Below are positions 37,665 through 47,497 of a DNA stretch of 64,000 bases, in pieces. The DNA is from Coprococcus sp. OM04-5BH (GTDB lineage Bacteria > Bacillota > Clostridia > Lachnospirales > Lachnospiraceae). Location: contig NZ_QULM01000005.1 in NCBI RefSeq assembly GCF_003482105.1, positions 1 through 64,000 of the forward strand. Reading direction: 5' to 3'. Below the pieces are notes generated by a model. It was not told the DNA's origin. It saw only the letters and a list, made by a program, of their open reading frames with translations, and did no database searches. Every line of letters starts with the position of its first letter. The first letter of the stretch is position 1. A program made the translations under genes and the position numbers.

Positions 37665-38267
37665 CTACTCCTCTGAAACAGCCTGGGTATCTTCTGCGAT
37701 GGTCTTTACCGTATTAAGCAGTTCAAATACGTCACCGGAAGCTTTTTCTCTTGACATATCATATACATTTTCTATATATATAACCCTCTTCTCATCTATG
37801 TGTATATATATATCGTAGCCATACCTGGTATCTTTCTTATTCTTACCTGTATACGAATATACATCATAAGAAAACTCCCCAAACTTTTTATTTGCAGATA
37901 CATAATCGGTTCCGTAAGTATCCTCCATAGAAGCAATATATTCCTTCTCAAGCTTCTTGAGATAGGTGGTTTCTGTGGCAGCAACAGTTATATTGCATTG
38001 TTCATGGTTCTCTGAATCATCAAATATCATGGTATCGGCATAGGTACTGCTTAGCTGCCATTTATCTCCGGAAGTATATTCTATATCTCCCTGCTGATAC
38101 TCTCCTGCTTCAGTGTCTGTTGCTTCTGTATTATCCTCACTGGCAACCTTTACATTATTTCCGCCCGGCTTGTCCTCATCCTCAGAACTGCAGCCGGCAA
38201 ATGAAAATGCTGCCACACACATCAACAGGCAAAGTGACACTGATTTTATGCTTATAATTCTCTTCAT
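37665..38267 (-). CDS. Putative lipoprotein
   Basis: 200 residues from ATG 38267, with AAGGTGG nine bases upstream. The signal peptide ends in a lipobox (FAGC), so it is lipid-anchored outside the cell. An acidic Thr/Glu/Asp linker (about 25-60) precedes a small domain (about 65-190) with alternating beta-like segments (YGYDIYIHIDEKRVIYIENV) and no recognised motif. It starts 46 bases after aspS and may be read through from it. The function is unknown. Confidence 0.7.
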   Translation of the reverse strand: MKRIISIKSVSLCLLMCVAAFSFAGCSSEDEDKPGGNNVKVASEDNTEATDTEAGEYQQGDIEYTSGDKWQLSSTYADTMIFDDSENHEQCNITVAATETTYLKKLEKEYIASMEDTYGTDYVSANKKFGEFSYDVYSYTGKNKKDTRYGYDIYIHIDEKRVIYIENVYDMSREKASGDVFELLNTVKTIAEDTQAVSEE

Positions 38268-38313
38268 TTCCTCTTGCCACCTTTTATATATCAAAATTTG
38301 TAATACATTTTAG

Positions 38314-40065
38314 TTACTGTCTTACCTTAATATGAACCTCTCGAAGCTGCTGCTCTGTAACCTCCCCGGGTGCACCGCACATAAGATCCTGGGCATTTCC
38401 GTTCATAGGGAATGGGATGATCTCACGAATATTCTCTTCATTTCTTAAGAGCATTATCATACGGTCTACGCCCGGTGCCATACCTGCATGTGGTGGGGCT
38501 CCGAACTGAAATGCATTGTACAGTGCGCCGAACTTTGTCTTAAGATCTTCCTCTGTATAGCCTGCTATTTCAAATGCCTTAACCATAATCTGCATGTCAT
38601 GGTTTCTTACGGCACCTGATGAAAGCTCAATACCATTACATACGATATCATACTGGTAAGCAAGTATATCAAGAGGATCCTTTGTATTAAGTGCCTCAAG
38701 GCCCCCCTGTGGCATTGAGAATGGATTATGGGTGAATATAATCTTCTTCTCTTCCTTGTCGTACTCATACATTGGGAAATCGTTAATATAACAAAATCTG
38801 AAAGCATTTTTCTCAAGAAGATCAAGTCTGTTACCAATCTCTGTACGAAGCTGACCTGCAAATGATGCTGCAAGCTCCTCTACATCTGCGATAAAGAATA
38901 TTGTATCTCCTGCTGAAAGCTTAGCTGTATCAGCGATCTCTGACTTCATGTCATCCGGAATGAACTTGTCGATAGGTCCCTTATAGCTTCCGTCTTCAAG
39001 AACCTCAAGGTATCCGAGTCCGCCCATGCCTATGCTCTGTGCATACTTAAGAAGCTTCTCGTGCTGTCCCTTTGAAAGCTTTGCATGAACATTTATAGCC
39101 CTTACGGTCTTGCCGTGGAACGGCTTAAATGTACATCTCTGAAAGAAATCCGTAAGATCGATTATTCTAAGTGGGTTTCTGAGGTCAGGCTTATCTGTAC
39201 CGAACTCAAGCATAGCCTGCTTGTAGCTGATGATAGGGTATGGAGCCTGTGTTACAACTGCACCTTCAGGTGCAAATTTCTCAAATGTCGCTGAGAGAAC
39301 TTCTTCTCCTACCTTAAATACATCCTCCTGGGTAGCAAAGCTCATCTCAAAGTCAAGCTGATAAAACTCTCCAGGTGAACGATCTGCTCTTGCATCCTCG
39401 TCTCTGAAGCAAGGAGCGATCTGGAAATATTTGTCAAATCCGGCCACCATAAGTAACTGCTTATACTGCTGTGGTGCCTGCGGAAGTGCGTAGAACTTGC
39501 CCTTAAACTTTCTTGATGGAACGATATAATCTCTTGCTCCCTCAGGTGATGATGCGCAAAGGATAGGGGTCTGGATCTCCATGAAGCCCATCTCTGTCAT
39601 CTTTGAACGAAGGTAGCTTATAACCTGACTTCTGAATATCATGTTATCCTTTACCTTTTTATTTCTCAGGTCAAGATATCTGTACTTTAATCTTACATCC
39701 TCTCTTGTCTCCTTGGATGTCATGATCTCAAACGGAATCTGCTTATACACCTTTCCGAGGATATCAACCTTATGAGCCTCAAGTTCTATTGTTCCTGTAG
39801 GAATCTTAGGATTGTATGTCTCCTCGTCTCTGTGCTCTATAACACCTTCTATTGATATACAGTCTTCCTTTGTGATGCCGTCAAGAAGTGATGTATCACG
39901 CATAACTACCTGAAGCACACCATACATGTCACGAAGATCGATAAACGAAACTCCACCGTGGTCACGGATATTCTCTACCCATCCGGCAACTCTGACTGTT
40001 GACGTTACATCTGCTTCTGTGATCTCATTTAATACTCTGTCACGATAAATGTTTTTGATTGTCAT
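38314..40065 (-). CDS. aspS: Aspartate-tRNA ligase
   Basis: 583 residues from ATG 40065, six bases after AGGAGG. The open frame extends upstream through the T-box terminator but translation should not. An N-terminal OB-fold anticodon domain (1-105, VRVAGWVENIRDHGGVSFID) is followed by a class IIb core with a GAD insertion. Motif 2 is in FRDEDARADRSPGEFYQLD and motif 3 in GMAPGVDRMIMLL. It is under the T-box leader upstream. Confidence 0.96.
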   Translation of the reverse strand: MTIKNIYRDRVLNEITEADVTSTVRVAGWVENIRDHGGVSFIDLRDMYGVLQVVMRDTSLLDGITKEDCISIEGVIEHRDEETYNPKIPTGTIELEAHKVDILGKVYKQIPFEIMTSKETREDVRLKYRYLDLRNKKVKDNMIFRSQVISYLRSKMTEMGFMEIQTPILCASSPEGARDYIVPSRKFKGKFYALPQAPQQYKQLLMVAGFDKYFQIAPCFRDEDARADRSPGEFYQLDFEMSFATQEDVFKVGEEVLSATFEKFAPEGAVVTQAPYPIISYKQAMLEFGTDKPDLRNPLRIIDLTDFFQRCTFKPFHGKTVRAINVHAKLSKGQHEKLLKYAQSIGMGGLGYLEVLEDGSYKGPIDKFIPDDMKSEIADTAKLSAGDTIFFIADVEELAASFAGQLRTEIGNRLDLLEKNAFRFCYINDFPMYEYDKEEKKIIFTHNPFSMPQGGLEALNTKDPLDILAYQYDIVCNGIELSSGAVRNHDMQIMVKAFEIAGYTEEDLKTKFGALYNAFQFGAPPHAGMAPGVDRMIMLLRNEENIREIIPFPMNGNAQDLMCGAPGEVTEQQLREVHIKVRQ

Positions 40066-40103
40066 TGCTTTCCTCCTGATTTTTTCTGTTATTAAAAAAT
40101 TAA

Positions 40104-40440
40104 AGAGCTTATGTTTATCCTGAATACTCATATTGCGAATATTCAGGACGAACATAAGCTCTCTACTGTCCGCGGTGCCACCTGCATTACCGGGAATTCA
40201 AATGCATATTAAAATGCCACCGATCACTATAGCTTCTCGGTCTGATCTCTCTCCGGTCCCTTAATATGCTGCTTAACGCACAGCAACGGCTCCCCTACTC
40301 TCTGATCACAGATTTCAGTTCACGGCTGTTAGAGTGTTATTCGTATCAATTCACTCTGTCGGACTTACACCATCTCCGGCTCGCTGTAAGCGATAACTGA
40401 TATTACTTGTCTCCGTCATTGCCTTATATATTCTGTCAAA
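40104..40440 (-). promoter_or_regulatory. T-box leader of aspS
   Basis: T-box core CAGGTGGCACCGCGG at 40184-40170. Its UGGC would pair with a tRNA of discriminator G, as tRNA-Asp has. The terminator arms (40162-40140 region with 40126-40104, AGAGCTTATGTT core) have a T-rich tail. A possible specifier GAC (Asp) is at 40360-40358 in AGTCCGACAG; the specifier position is less certain than the core. The stretch 40481-40577 holds nothing I can name. Confidence 0.9.
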
Positions 40441-40451
40441 ATTACCCATAA

Positions 40452-40480
40452 ATTATAGTCCAGGTGGTTGATATTGTCAA
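40452..40480 (-). promoter_or_regulatory. Promoter of aspS
   Basis: TTGACA (40480-40475), 17 bases, TATAAT (40457-40452), directly upstream of the T-box leader. Confidence 0.85.
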
Positions 40481-40577
40481 GTGTCCATTACCGTGAATAT
40501 AATATAACTGAATACACGCTCATTTTTCTGTTTATGCCATCTATACAGCATATGTCTATTACGCACTCAGCTTACAT

Positions 40578-42695
40578 TTACTGTACATCTATATTTTTCA
40601 TCAACTCTTTGAGCTTCTCGTAAACCTCCGGGTGGTGTTTCTTTAACTGTTCATCAAAGTTTTTATGGCGTTGCTCCATTCGTTCAAGGAGTTCCGGATG
40701 ATCTGCCTTAAGCTTATCGTGGATCTTCTTACGACGGATCTCAATCCTTCTGGCAATGTTCTCCTCATCCTCTCCTGATATTCTTCCGATTTCTGCGATA
40801 TGGGCCTCCAGATGTTCCAGCCACTCTTCCTCATCAATTGTAGCCAGCTCGTTCCAGTTACCGCTTATAAGGCTGTCAAAATCCTTTGTAAGCTTAAGCT
40901 TCTCTATTTCCTTTTCTATCTGGCTTTCTATGGCACTAAAAGCCTCGTCACCATATGCCCATACATATTCCTCTACGCTGTTCTCCACTCTCCTTCGAAC
41001 CAGTGAATGATTGGTGCTGTGGTTTCCTTCTACTGGATATGGAGGCTCTATTCCCAGATCCTTCAGAGCGATCACCAGTGTCTTTCTCACCGCCCCATCC
41101 TCGAACATATCTGTCAGTCCATATTTTCTGAGCTGTCTGTTCACATCTGTGATATGCTCAGTCATGTAGAACTTTATCCCCTTACTCTTCAGTTTTCTGT
41201 ATATGATATCAAGGCGTTCTGCCGCCGTCACATCTATGCTGCCTATTCCTGACGCATCAAGTATCACAGCCTTTGTGTCTTCCTTTATTCCGTCCTCTAT
41301 GTCCTTCTGAAATATAGCAATATTCGCGAAGAACAGGTTACTGCTGAACCTGTATACTACTACGTTTCTGATAGGATATATATGCTTAAACCTGGATATA
41401 TCCACAAATGTATCATTTCCCGGCAATACACCTAAGAAGCATCTTGGAGGATCTGCCGCCAGCTTAATAACATTTACAAACGAAAGAATAATGCCAATGA
41501 CAACTCCGTAGATGGTACCCAGAAGCAGTACCCCTGCAAATGCTCCCACAAATATATAAAATTCTGCCTTGTTCACCTTAAAGAGTCTCACCGCAAGATG
41601 AAACTCCACTGCACTCATAAGGGCTGAGATCACTATTGCAGTAAGTACAGGCACAGGAAGGTACCCTATGAAGCCTGTGCCGAACAGCAATAACATCAAC
41701 ATGGCAAATCCGGCAATTATACTTGTAAGCTGTGTCTTCCCACCATACTGCTCGCTCATGGTGGTTCTTGATACAGAGCCGTTTATAGGACAGCAGCCTG
41801 TAAACGCTCCTGCCAGATTTCCAAGGGCAAACGCCAGTATCTCCTGATTATCGTTAAGTCTGTATCCGTTCTTCTGGGCAAATGAATTCTCTGCCAGCAA
41901 TGTTTCCGCCATGATAACCACGGCAACCGTAAGGCTCACACCGATAATATTTGTCACGTTATAGGAATATATCTGTGGTATAACCAGGTGTGGTGCCCCG
42001 GACTCCACGGCAGCTAACATTGTAACACCATACTCCCCTAAGGATAGCAGCTTTGACATTACCGCCCCCGCAATCATTATAACTATAGCCATAGGGAATT
42101 TCGGCATAAGCTTTTTGGAAACTATAAGTATCACAAGAGCCACGCAGCCGAGAATAAGGGAAACTACGTTTATATTTCTTAATGACTTAACTATATGTAT
42201 CACAAGCTCTACGCCCTCACCTGTTCCCGCCGTACCGCCAAACAGCTTCGGCACCTGCATAAGGATTATGGTGCAGCATATTCCTGATATGAATCCGCCC
42301 ATAACCGGTGTGGATATGTAATTCACCAGTTTACCTGCTTTAAATACAAAGAACAGGATAAGCCAAAATGCTGTAAAGAATGTGATTATTGGCACTATCT
42401 CCATAGCCTGCTCACTTCCTGCCTCAACACCCATGGTGAGGAGTGCTGCCCCTACCAAAGCTGCCGGTGCCGCATCCACACCGAATATGAACTGTGGTGA
42501 TGTTGAAAACAGTGCAAATATCAATATTGGGAACACGGAACCATACAGTCCGTATACCGCCGGCAAACCCGCTATCTGGGCATATCCCATGGATATAGGT
42601 ATGGAAACTGCCGCAATTATTATTCCGGCAATTATGTCCGGAAGGAGATTTTTCTTATTATAATTTCTGATGGTATGTGCTATTGAAATCTTCAT
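40578..42695 (-). CDS. SulP-family anion transporter with STAS domain
   Basis: 705 residues. The transmembrane core (about 15-425) has the family opening DIIAGIIIAAVSIPISMGYAQIAGLPAVYGLY and NLAGAFTGCCPINGSVSRT. A cytoplasmic STAS domain (about 440-550, AVILDASGIGSIDVTAAERL) follows. From about 560 there is a highly charged, probably helical extension (HPELLERMEQRHKNFDEQ) that standard SulP proteins lack. Substrates in the family are sulfate, bicarbonate, dicarboxylates or chloride; I cannot choose. GGGGGG lies six bases before ATG. Two copies of repeat A separate it from the upstream dus gene. Confidence 0.9.
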   Translation of the reverse strand: MKISIAHTIRNYNKKNLLPDIIAGIIIAAVSIPISMGYAQIAGLPAVYGLYGSVFPILIFALFSTSPQFIFGVDAAPAALVGAALLTMGVEAGSEQAMEIVPIITFFTAFWLILFFVFKAGKLVNYISTPVMGGFISGICCTIILMQVPKLFGGTAGTGEGVELVIHIVKSLRNINVVSLILGCVALVILIVSKKLMPKFPMAIVIMIAGAVMSKLLSLGEYGVTMLAAVESGAPHLVIPQIYSYNVTNIIGVSLTVAVVIMAETLLAENSFAQKNGYRLNDNQEILAFALGNLAGAFTGCCPINGSVSRTTMSEQYGGKTQLTSIIAGFAMLMLLLFGTGFIGYLPVPVLTAIVISALMSAVEFHLAVRLFKVNKAEFYIFVGAFAGVLLLGTIYGVVIGIILSFVNVIKLAADPPRCFLGVLPGNDTFVDISRFKHIYPIRNVVVYRFSSNLFFANIAIFQKDIEDGIKEDTKAVILDASGIGSIDVTAAERLDIIYRKLKSKGIKFYMTEHITDVNRQLRKYGLTDMFEDGAVRKTLVIALKDLGIEPPYPVEGNHSTNHSLVRRRVENSVEEYVWAYGDEAFSAIESQIEKEIEKLKLTKDFDSLISGNWNELATIDEEEWLEHLEAHIAEIGRISGEDEENIARRIEIRRKKIHDKLKADHPELLERMEQRHKNFDEQLKKHHPEVYEKLKELMKNIDVQ

Positions 42696-42712
42696 AATTT
42701 ACCCCCCGCATT

Positions 42713-42792
42713 TTGAACATCAGCCCATAATAAATCGCCTACGGCGAGGGCTGACGCTGCATGTCAAGTTTTCATAGAAAACTTGACACAAG
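42713..42792 (-). repeat. Repeat family A, full copy 1
   Basis: Double hairpin. On the minus strand GTCAAGTTTTC-TAT-GAAAACTTGAC, a linker ATGCAGC, then GTCAGCCC...GGGCTGATG with inner stem TCGCC-GTA-GGCGA. The inner stem differs from copy 2 by matched changes on both arms. Confidence 0.85.
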
Positions 42793-42794
42793 CT

Positions 42795-42876
42795 TTGAAC
42801 ATCAGCCCATTTAAAATTTGCCTTCGGCAAAGGGCTGACGCTGCATGTCAAGTTTTCATAGAAAACTTGACACAAT
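42795..42876 (-). repeat. Repeat family A, full copy 2
   Basis: Tandem partner of copy 1 with an identical first hairpin; the inner stem of the second hairpin reads TTTGCC-GAA-GGCAAA. Both lie between dus and sulP. Confidence 0.85.
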
Positions 42877-42898
42877 CTCTATCAATCTTCACATCTCA

Positions 42899-44005
42899 CT
42901 AAATGCCAGCGTGCTTTTCTTTTATATCAAATAAAGCGTTCACTGCAACTCTGTACTCATTTTCATTCCTGGCTTTCATTATCTTCTTTAATGCTTTACG
43001 GCTGCTATCACCTTCATCAAAAAGCTTTCCCATATATGCCCAGAGTTCCTTCATCTTGAACGAGGTATTTCCTGCCCCAAGCTCCGAGCAATATCTGTCA
43101 TAAAGTTCATCATGAAAACCCTTTAATATTTTTACGTCTTTAACTACTTTTCCTGAAGTCGATATATTCTCCGCCTTTAGCACCCCTTCCGGGCTAAATC
43201 CTTTGTCTTCCCTTAACTCCTCCGCCTTTTTAAGTCTTCGCGGAAGATACGGGTCCGCGATCAAGCCCCGCCCCAGCATTACTGCTAATTCTTTATCATT
43301 CGAAGCTTTATTCACAACATTATTTATATCCTCTGTATTGCTTCTATCATTAGTATGGTCATCCACAATTTGAGTCCCTAACGTATCAGCCAGCCGTTGA
43401 TAGTCTTCTACAGAATTTATATCCCCATTATAGCACAGCTTTCCCGGATAATTCTTCTGTGCATACAGATAGTCCTCCACTGCTGCCCTGCCCTTGTAAT
43501 ATTCCTTTTGTATCCTTGGATGGACTATCAGCTCTGTGATGGGATATTTATTATATATGTCAAGGATGTCCTGCCACTCGCTGTGGCTGTCCTTTCCCAC
43601 TCTGGTCTTTATGGAGATCTTTACAACATCTGCGGCAAATATCTCGTAGAGAAATCTGTCCAGCTTATCTGTATCATAAAGCTGTCCCGAGCCCCGGTTC
43701 TTGCTCACCACTGTACCGGAGGGGCATCCAAGATTAAGATTTACCTCATCATAGCCATAGTCCTTAAGAAATCTCGCTGTCTTGAGAAATGCCTCACTGT
43801 CATTTGTCAGGAGCTGCGGTATCACATTCATGCCATTGTTATTCTCCGGGAGAATGTCCTTAAGCTCCCTGCCTCGCAAAGGTCTGCCTATAGCCGGAAC
43901 TATAAAGGGTGTAAAATATTTGTCCACTCCGGAAAAATATCTGTCGTATGTAGTTCTGTATATATAGCCTGTTATGCCCTCCATAGGTGCCATGTATATA
44001 CGCAT
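42899..44005 (-). CDS. dus: tRNA-dihydrouridine synthase with insertion
   Basis: 368 residues. An FMN enzyme reducing uridine in the tRNA D-loop. The N-terminal MAPMEGITGYIYR and the catalytic Cys94 in NLNLGCPSGTV are in place; KTRVG and the phosphate-binding MLGRGLIADP also fit. A segment at about 211-240 (TQIVDDHTNDRSNTEDINNV) is inserted where most family members pass straight from the substrate loop to the GRG phosphate site. Expected barrel and helical tRNA-binding domains are otherwise complete. AAGGAG precedes ATG 44005. Confidence 0.88.
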   Translation of the reverse strand: MRIYMAPMEGITGYIYRTTYDRYFSGVDKYFTPFIVPAIGRPLRGRELKDILPENNNGMNVIPQLLTNDSEAFLKTARFLKDYGYDEVNLNLGCPSGTVVSKNRGSGQLYDTDKLDRFLYEIFAADVVKISIKTRVGKDSHSEWQDILDIYNKYPITELIVHPRIQKEYYKGRAAVEDYLYAQKNYPGKLCYNGDINSVEDYQRLADTLGTQIVDDHTNDRSNTEDINNVVNKASNDKELAVMLGRGLIADPYLPRRLKKAEELREDKGFSPEGVLKAENISTSGKVVKDVKILKGFHDELYDRYCSELGAGNTSFKMKELWAYMGKLFDEGDSSRKALKKIMKARNENEYRVAVNALFDIKEKHAGI

Positions 44006-44056
44006 TTTGTTTCTCCTTATATGTCCTTAAACCGAGCAAAAGGCTCATTACGCAAA

Positions 44057-44081
44057 ATCGAGTAGGCTTCTCCTACTCGAT
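44057..44081 (-). repeat. Repeat family D, copy 2
   Basis: Identical 25-base hairpin to 19295-19319, again with a TGCAATATATGT flank, 52 bases upstream of the dus start. Confidence 0.75.
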
Positions 44082-44112
44082 TTATGCAATATATGTTATT
44101 TTACTGATATAT

Positions 44113-45663
44113 TTAAATGTCCTCAACCCTTACTGCCTTCTTAACTGACAGTCTTTTTATGATATAGAATACCAGGCACATCATAGCGAGTCCTGCTGCA
44201 AACGGTACAAACGGATTCTTCGCGAAGCCTGCCACAATATATGTCAGACAGGATATAGCCGCCACTGTAAGAGCATACGGAAGCTGTGTGGATACATGAT
44301 TCAGATGGTTACACTGTGCTCCCGCCGAAGCCATGATTGTTGTATCCGAAATAGGTGAGCAGTGATCTCCGCATACTGCACCTGCCATACATGCCGAGAT
44401 AGCAATTACCATCATTGTGTGATCTGTTCCCTGGAATACATTTACAACGATAGGGATAAGGATACCGAAGGTTCCCCATGATGTTCCTGTGGCAAATGCA
44501 AGGAAACATGCAATAAGGAATATTATTGCAGGAATAAATGTTGCAAATGAATCCGGCATACCACCTACGACTGCCTTAACATATTCCTTGGCACCAAGGC
44601 TGTCTGTCATAGCCTTAAGAGTCCATGCCATAGTAAGTATCAGAATGGCAGGAACCATTGCCTTGAAGCCCTCAGGAAGACATCCCATTGCCTCAGAAAA
44701 CTTCATTGAGCGTCTGATCATATAGAATATAACAGTGATTGCAAATGCAAAAAAGCTTCCGTACATAAGTCCCACTGAAGCAACACTGTTTGAAAATGCC
44801 TCTATGAAGCTTGCTCCGCTGAAGAATCCGCCTGTATATATCATTCCGATTATACAAGCAATTATAAGAACAACTATAGGGAACACCAGATCAATAACCT
44901 TACCATCGCTCTTGTCTTTTCCACTCTCAGCATTCTCATAAGGTCTGTCAGGTGTTGTGAACAGATCTCCCTTCATGGCATTGGCCTCATGTATCCTCAT
45001 AGATCCGAAGTCGATCTTGAATACAATAAGGATTATCATCGCAATTATTGTAAAGAGTGCGTAATAGTTATACGGAATGGCCTTAAGGAACAGTCCGAAG
45101 CCATCCTCATCCTTTACAAATCCTGTAACTGCTGCTGCCCAGGATGATACCGGTGCAATGATACATACAGGTGCCGCAGTGGCATCAATAAGGTATGCCA
45201 GCTTAGCTCTTGATACCTGATGTTTGTCGGTTACCGGTCTCATAACACTACCTACTGTAAGGCAGTTGAAGTAGTCATCAATAAAGATAAGTACGCCAAG
45301 TACCAGTGTTGCAAGCTGTGCACCTATCCTGGTCTTGATGTGGACTGATGCCCATCGTCCGAACGCGGCAGAACCTCCCGCCTTGTTCATCATTGCAACC
45401 ATAGTTCCAAGAATTACAAGGAAAATGATTATACCCATATTTCCACCATCTGTAAGCACCCCTACAAATCCATCCTGGAATACATGATTTACTGTTTCCT
45501 CAAACCGGAAATTTGAATAAAAAACTCCTCCTATCACAATACCAATAAACAATGAGCTGTACACTTCCTTAGTAATAAGTGCCAGCACAATGGCAACCAC
45601 CGGTGGTATCAATGCCCAGAACGTGGCATACATGTCCGGTGTGTAAGCTGCTGCGTTAATCAT
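44113..45663 (-). CDS. NhaC-family Na+/H+ antiporter-like transporter
   Basis: 516 residues from ATG 45663, eight bases after GAGGGG; the longer frame would start inside repeat B. About 11-12 membrane helices. The segment LVLGVLIFIDDYFNCLTVGSV carries the acidic pair typical of NhaC-type proteins, and ATGTSWGTFGILIPIV with AVCGDHCSPISDTTIM matches the second conserved half. Family members exchange sodium or organic substrates for protons. The upstream leader carries palindrome B right before the ribosome site. Confidence 0.88.
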   Translation of the reverse strand: MINAAAYTPDMYATFWALIPPVVAIVLALITKEVYSSLFIGIVIGGVFYSNFRFEETVNHVFQDGFVGVLTDGGNMGIIIFLVILGTMVAMMNKAGGSAAFGRWASVHIKTRIGAQLATLVLGVLIFIDDYFNCLTVGSVMRPVTDKHQVSRAKLAYLIDATAAPVCIIAPVSSWAAAVTGFVKDEDGFGLFLKAIPYNYYALFTIIAMIILIVFKIDFGSMRIHEANAMKGDLFTTPDRPYENAESGKDKSDGKVIDLVFPIVVLIIACIIGMIYTGGFFSGASFIEAFSNSVASVGLMYGSFFAFAITVIFYMIRRSMKFSEAMGCLPEGFKAMVPAILILTMAWTLKAMTDSLGAKEYVKAVVGGMPDSFATFIPAIIFLIACFLAFATGTSWGTFGILIPIVVNVFQGTDHTMMVIAISACMAGAVCGDHCSPISDTTIMASAGAQCNHLNHVSTQLPYALTVAAISCLTYIVAGFAKNPFVPFAAGLAMMCLVFYIIKRLSVKKAVRVEDI

Positions 45664-45680
45664 ACTTTTATCCCCTCTCG

Positions 45681-45722
45681 TTATAGTAAGGCGTAACGAT
45701 GTCACCTACATCATTACTATAA
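45681..45722. repeat. Repeat family B, copy 3
   Basis: Outer arms TTATAGTAA (45681-45689) and TTACTATAA (45714-45722) flank the core GTAACGATGTCACCTACATC. It lies in the leader of the antiporter gene, about 18 bases from the start codon. Confidence 0.65.
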
Positions 45723-45736
45723 ATTACAATAATCAA

Positions 45737-45774
45737 AGGACGGCAAGACATTACATTAAATGTCCTGCCGTCCT
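45737..45774 (-). terminator. Terminator of guaB
   Basis: 16-bp stem AGGACGGCAGGACATT/AATGTCTTGCCGTCCT (one G-U) followed by TTGATTATT on the minus strand. Confidence 0.75.
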
Positions 45775-45832
45775 GATATCACTTTTATATTTCGATATAC
45801 TGACAGATCCTTATGGATCAGCCTGCCATTGA

Positions 45833-47394
<1,562 letters not shown>

Positions 47395-47497
47395 GGTAAT
47401 TATTATACAAATTCACCTGTCTTTTTTCGTTTTCTGTTAATGAATATTTTCATTGACATCTTCAGTCCGATCCAAATAATCCTTCACATAAAAATGT

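Noticed and set aside
40066..40155. Thirty-codon extension of aspS
   Set aside because: It runs through the T-box terminator; ATG 40065 follows AGGAGG at six bases.
42713..42876. CRISPR array
   Set aside because: Only two 80-base units with no spacers; it is a dispersed double-hairpin repeat.
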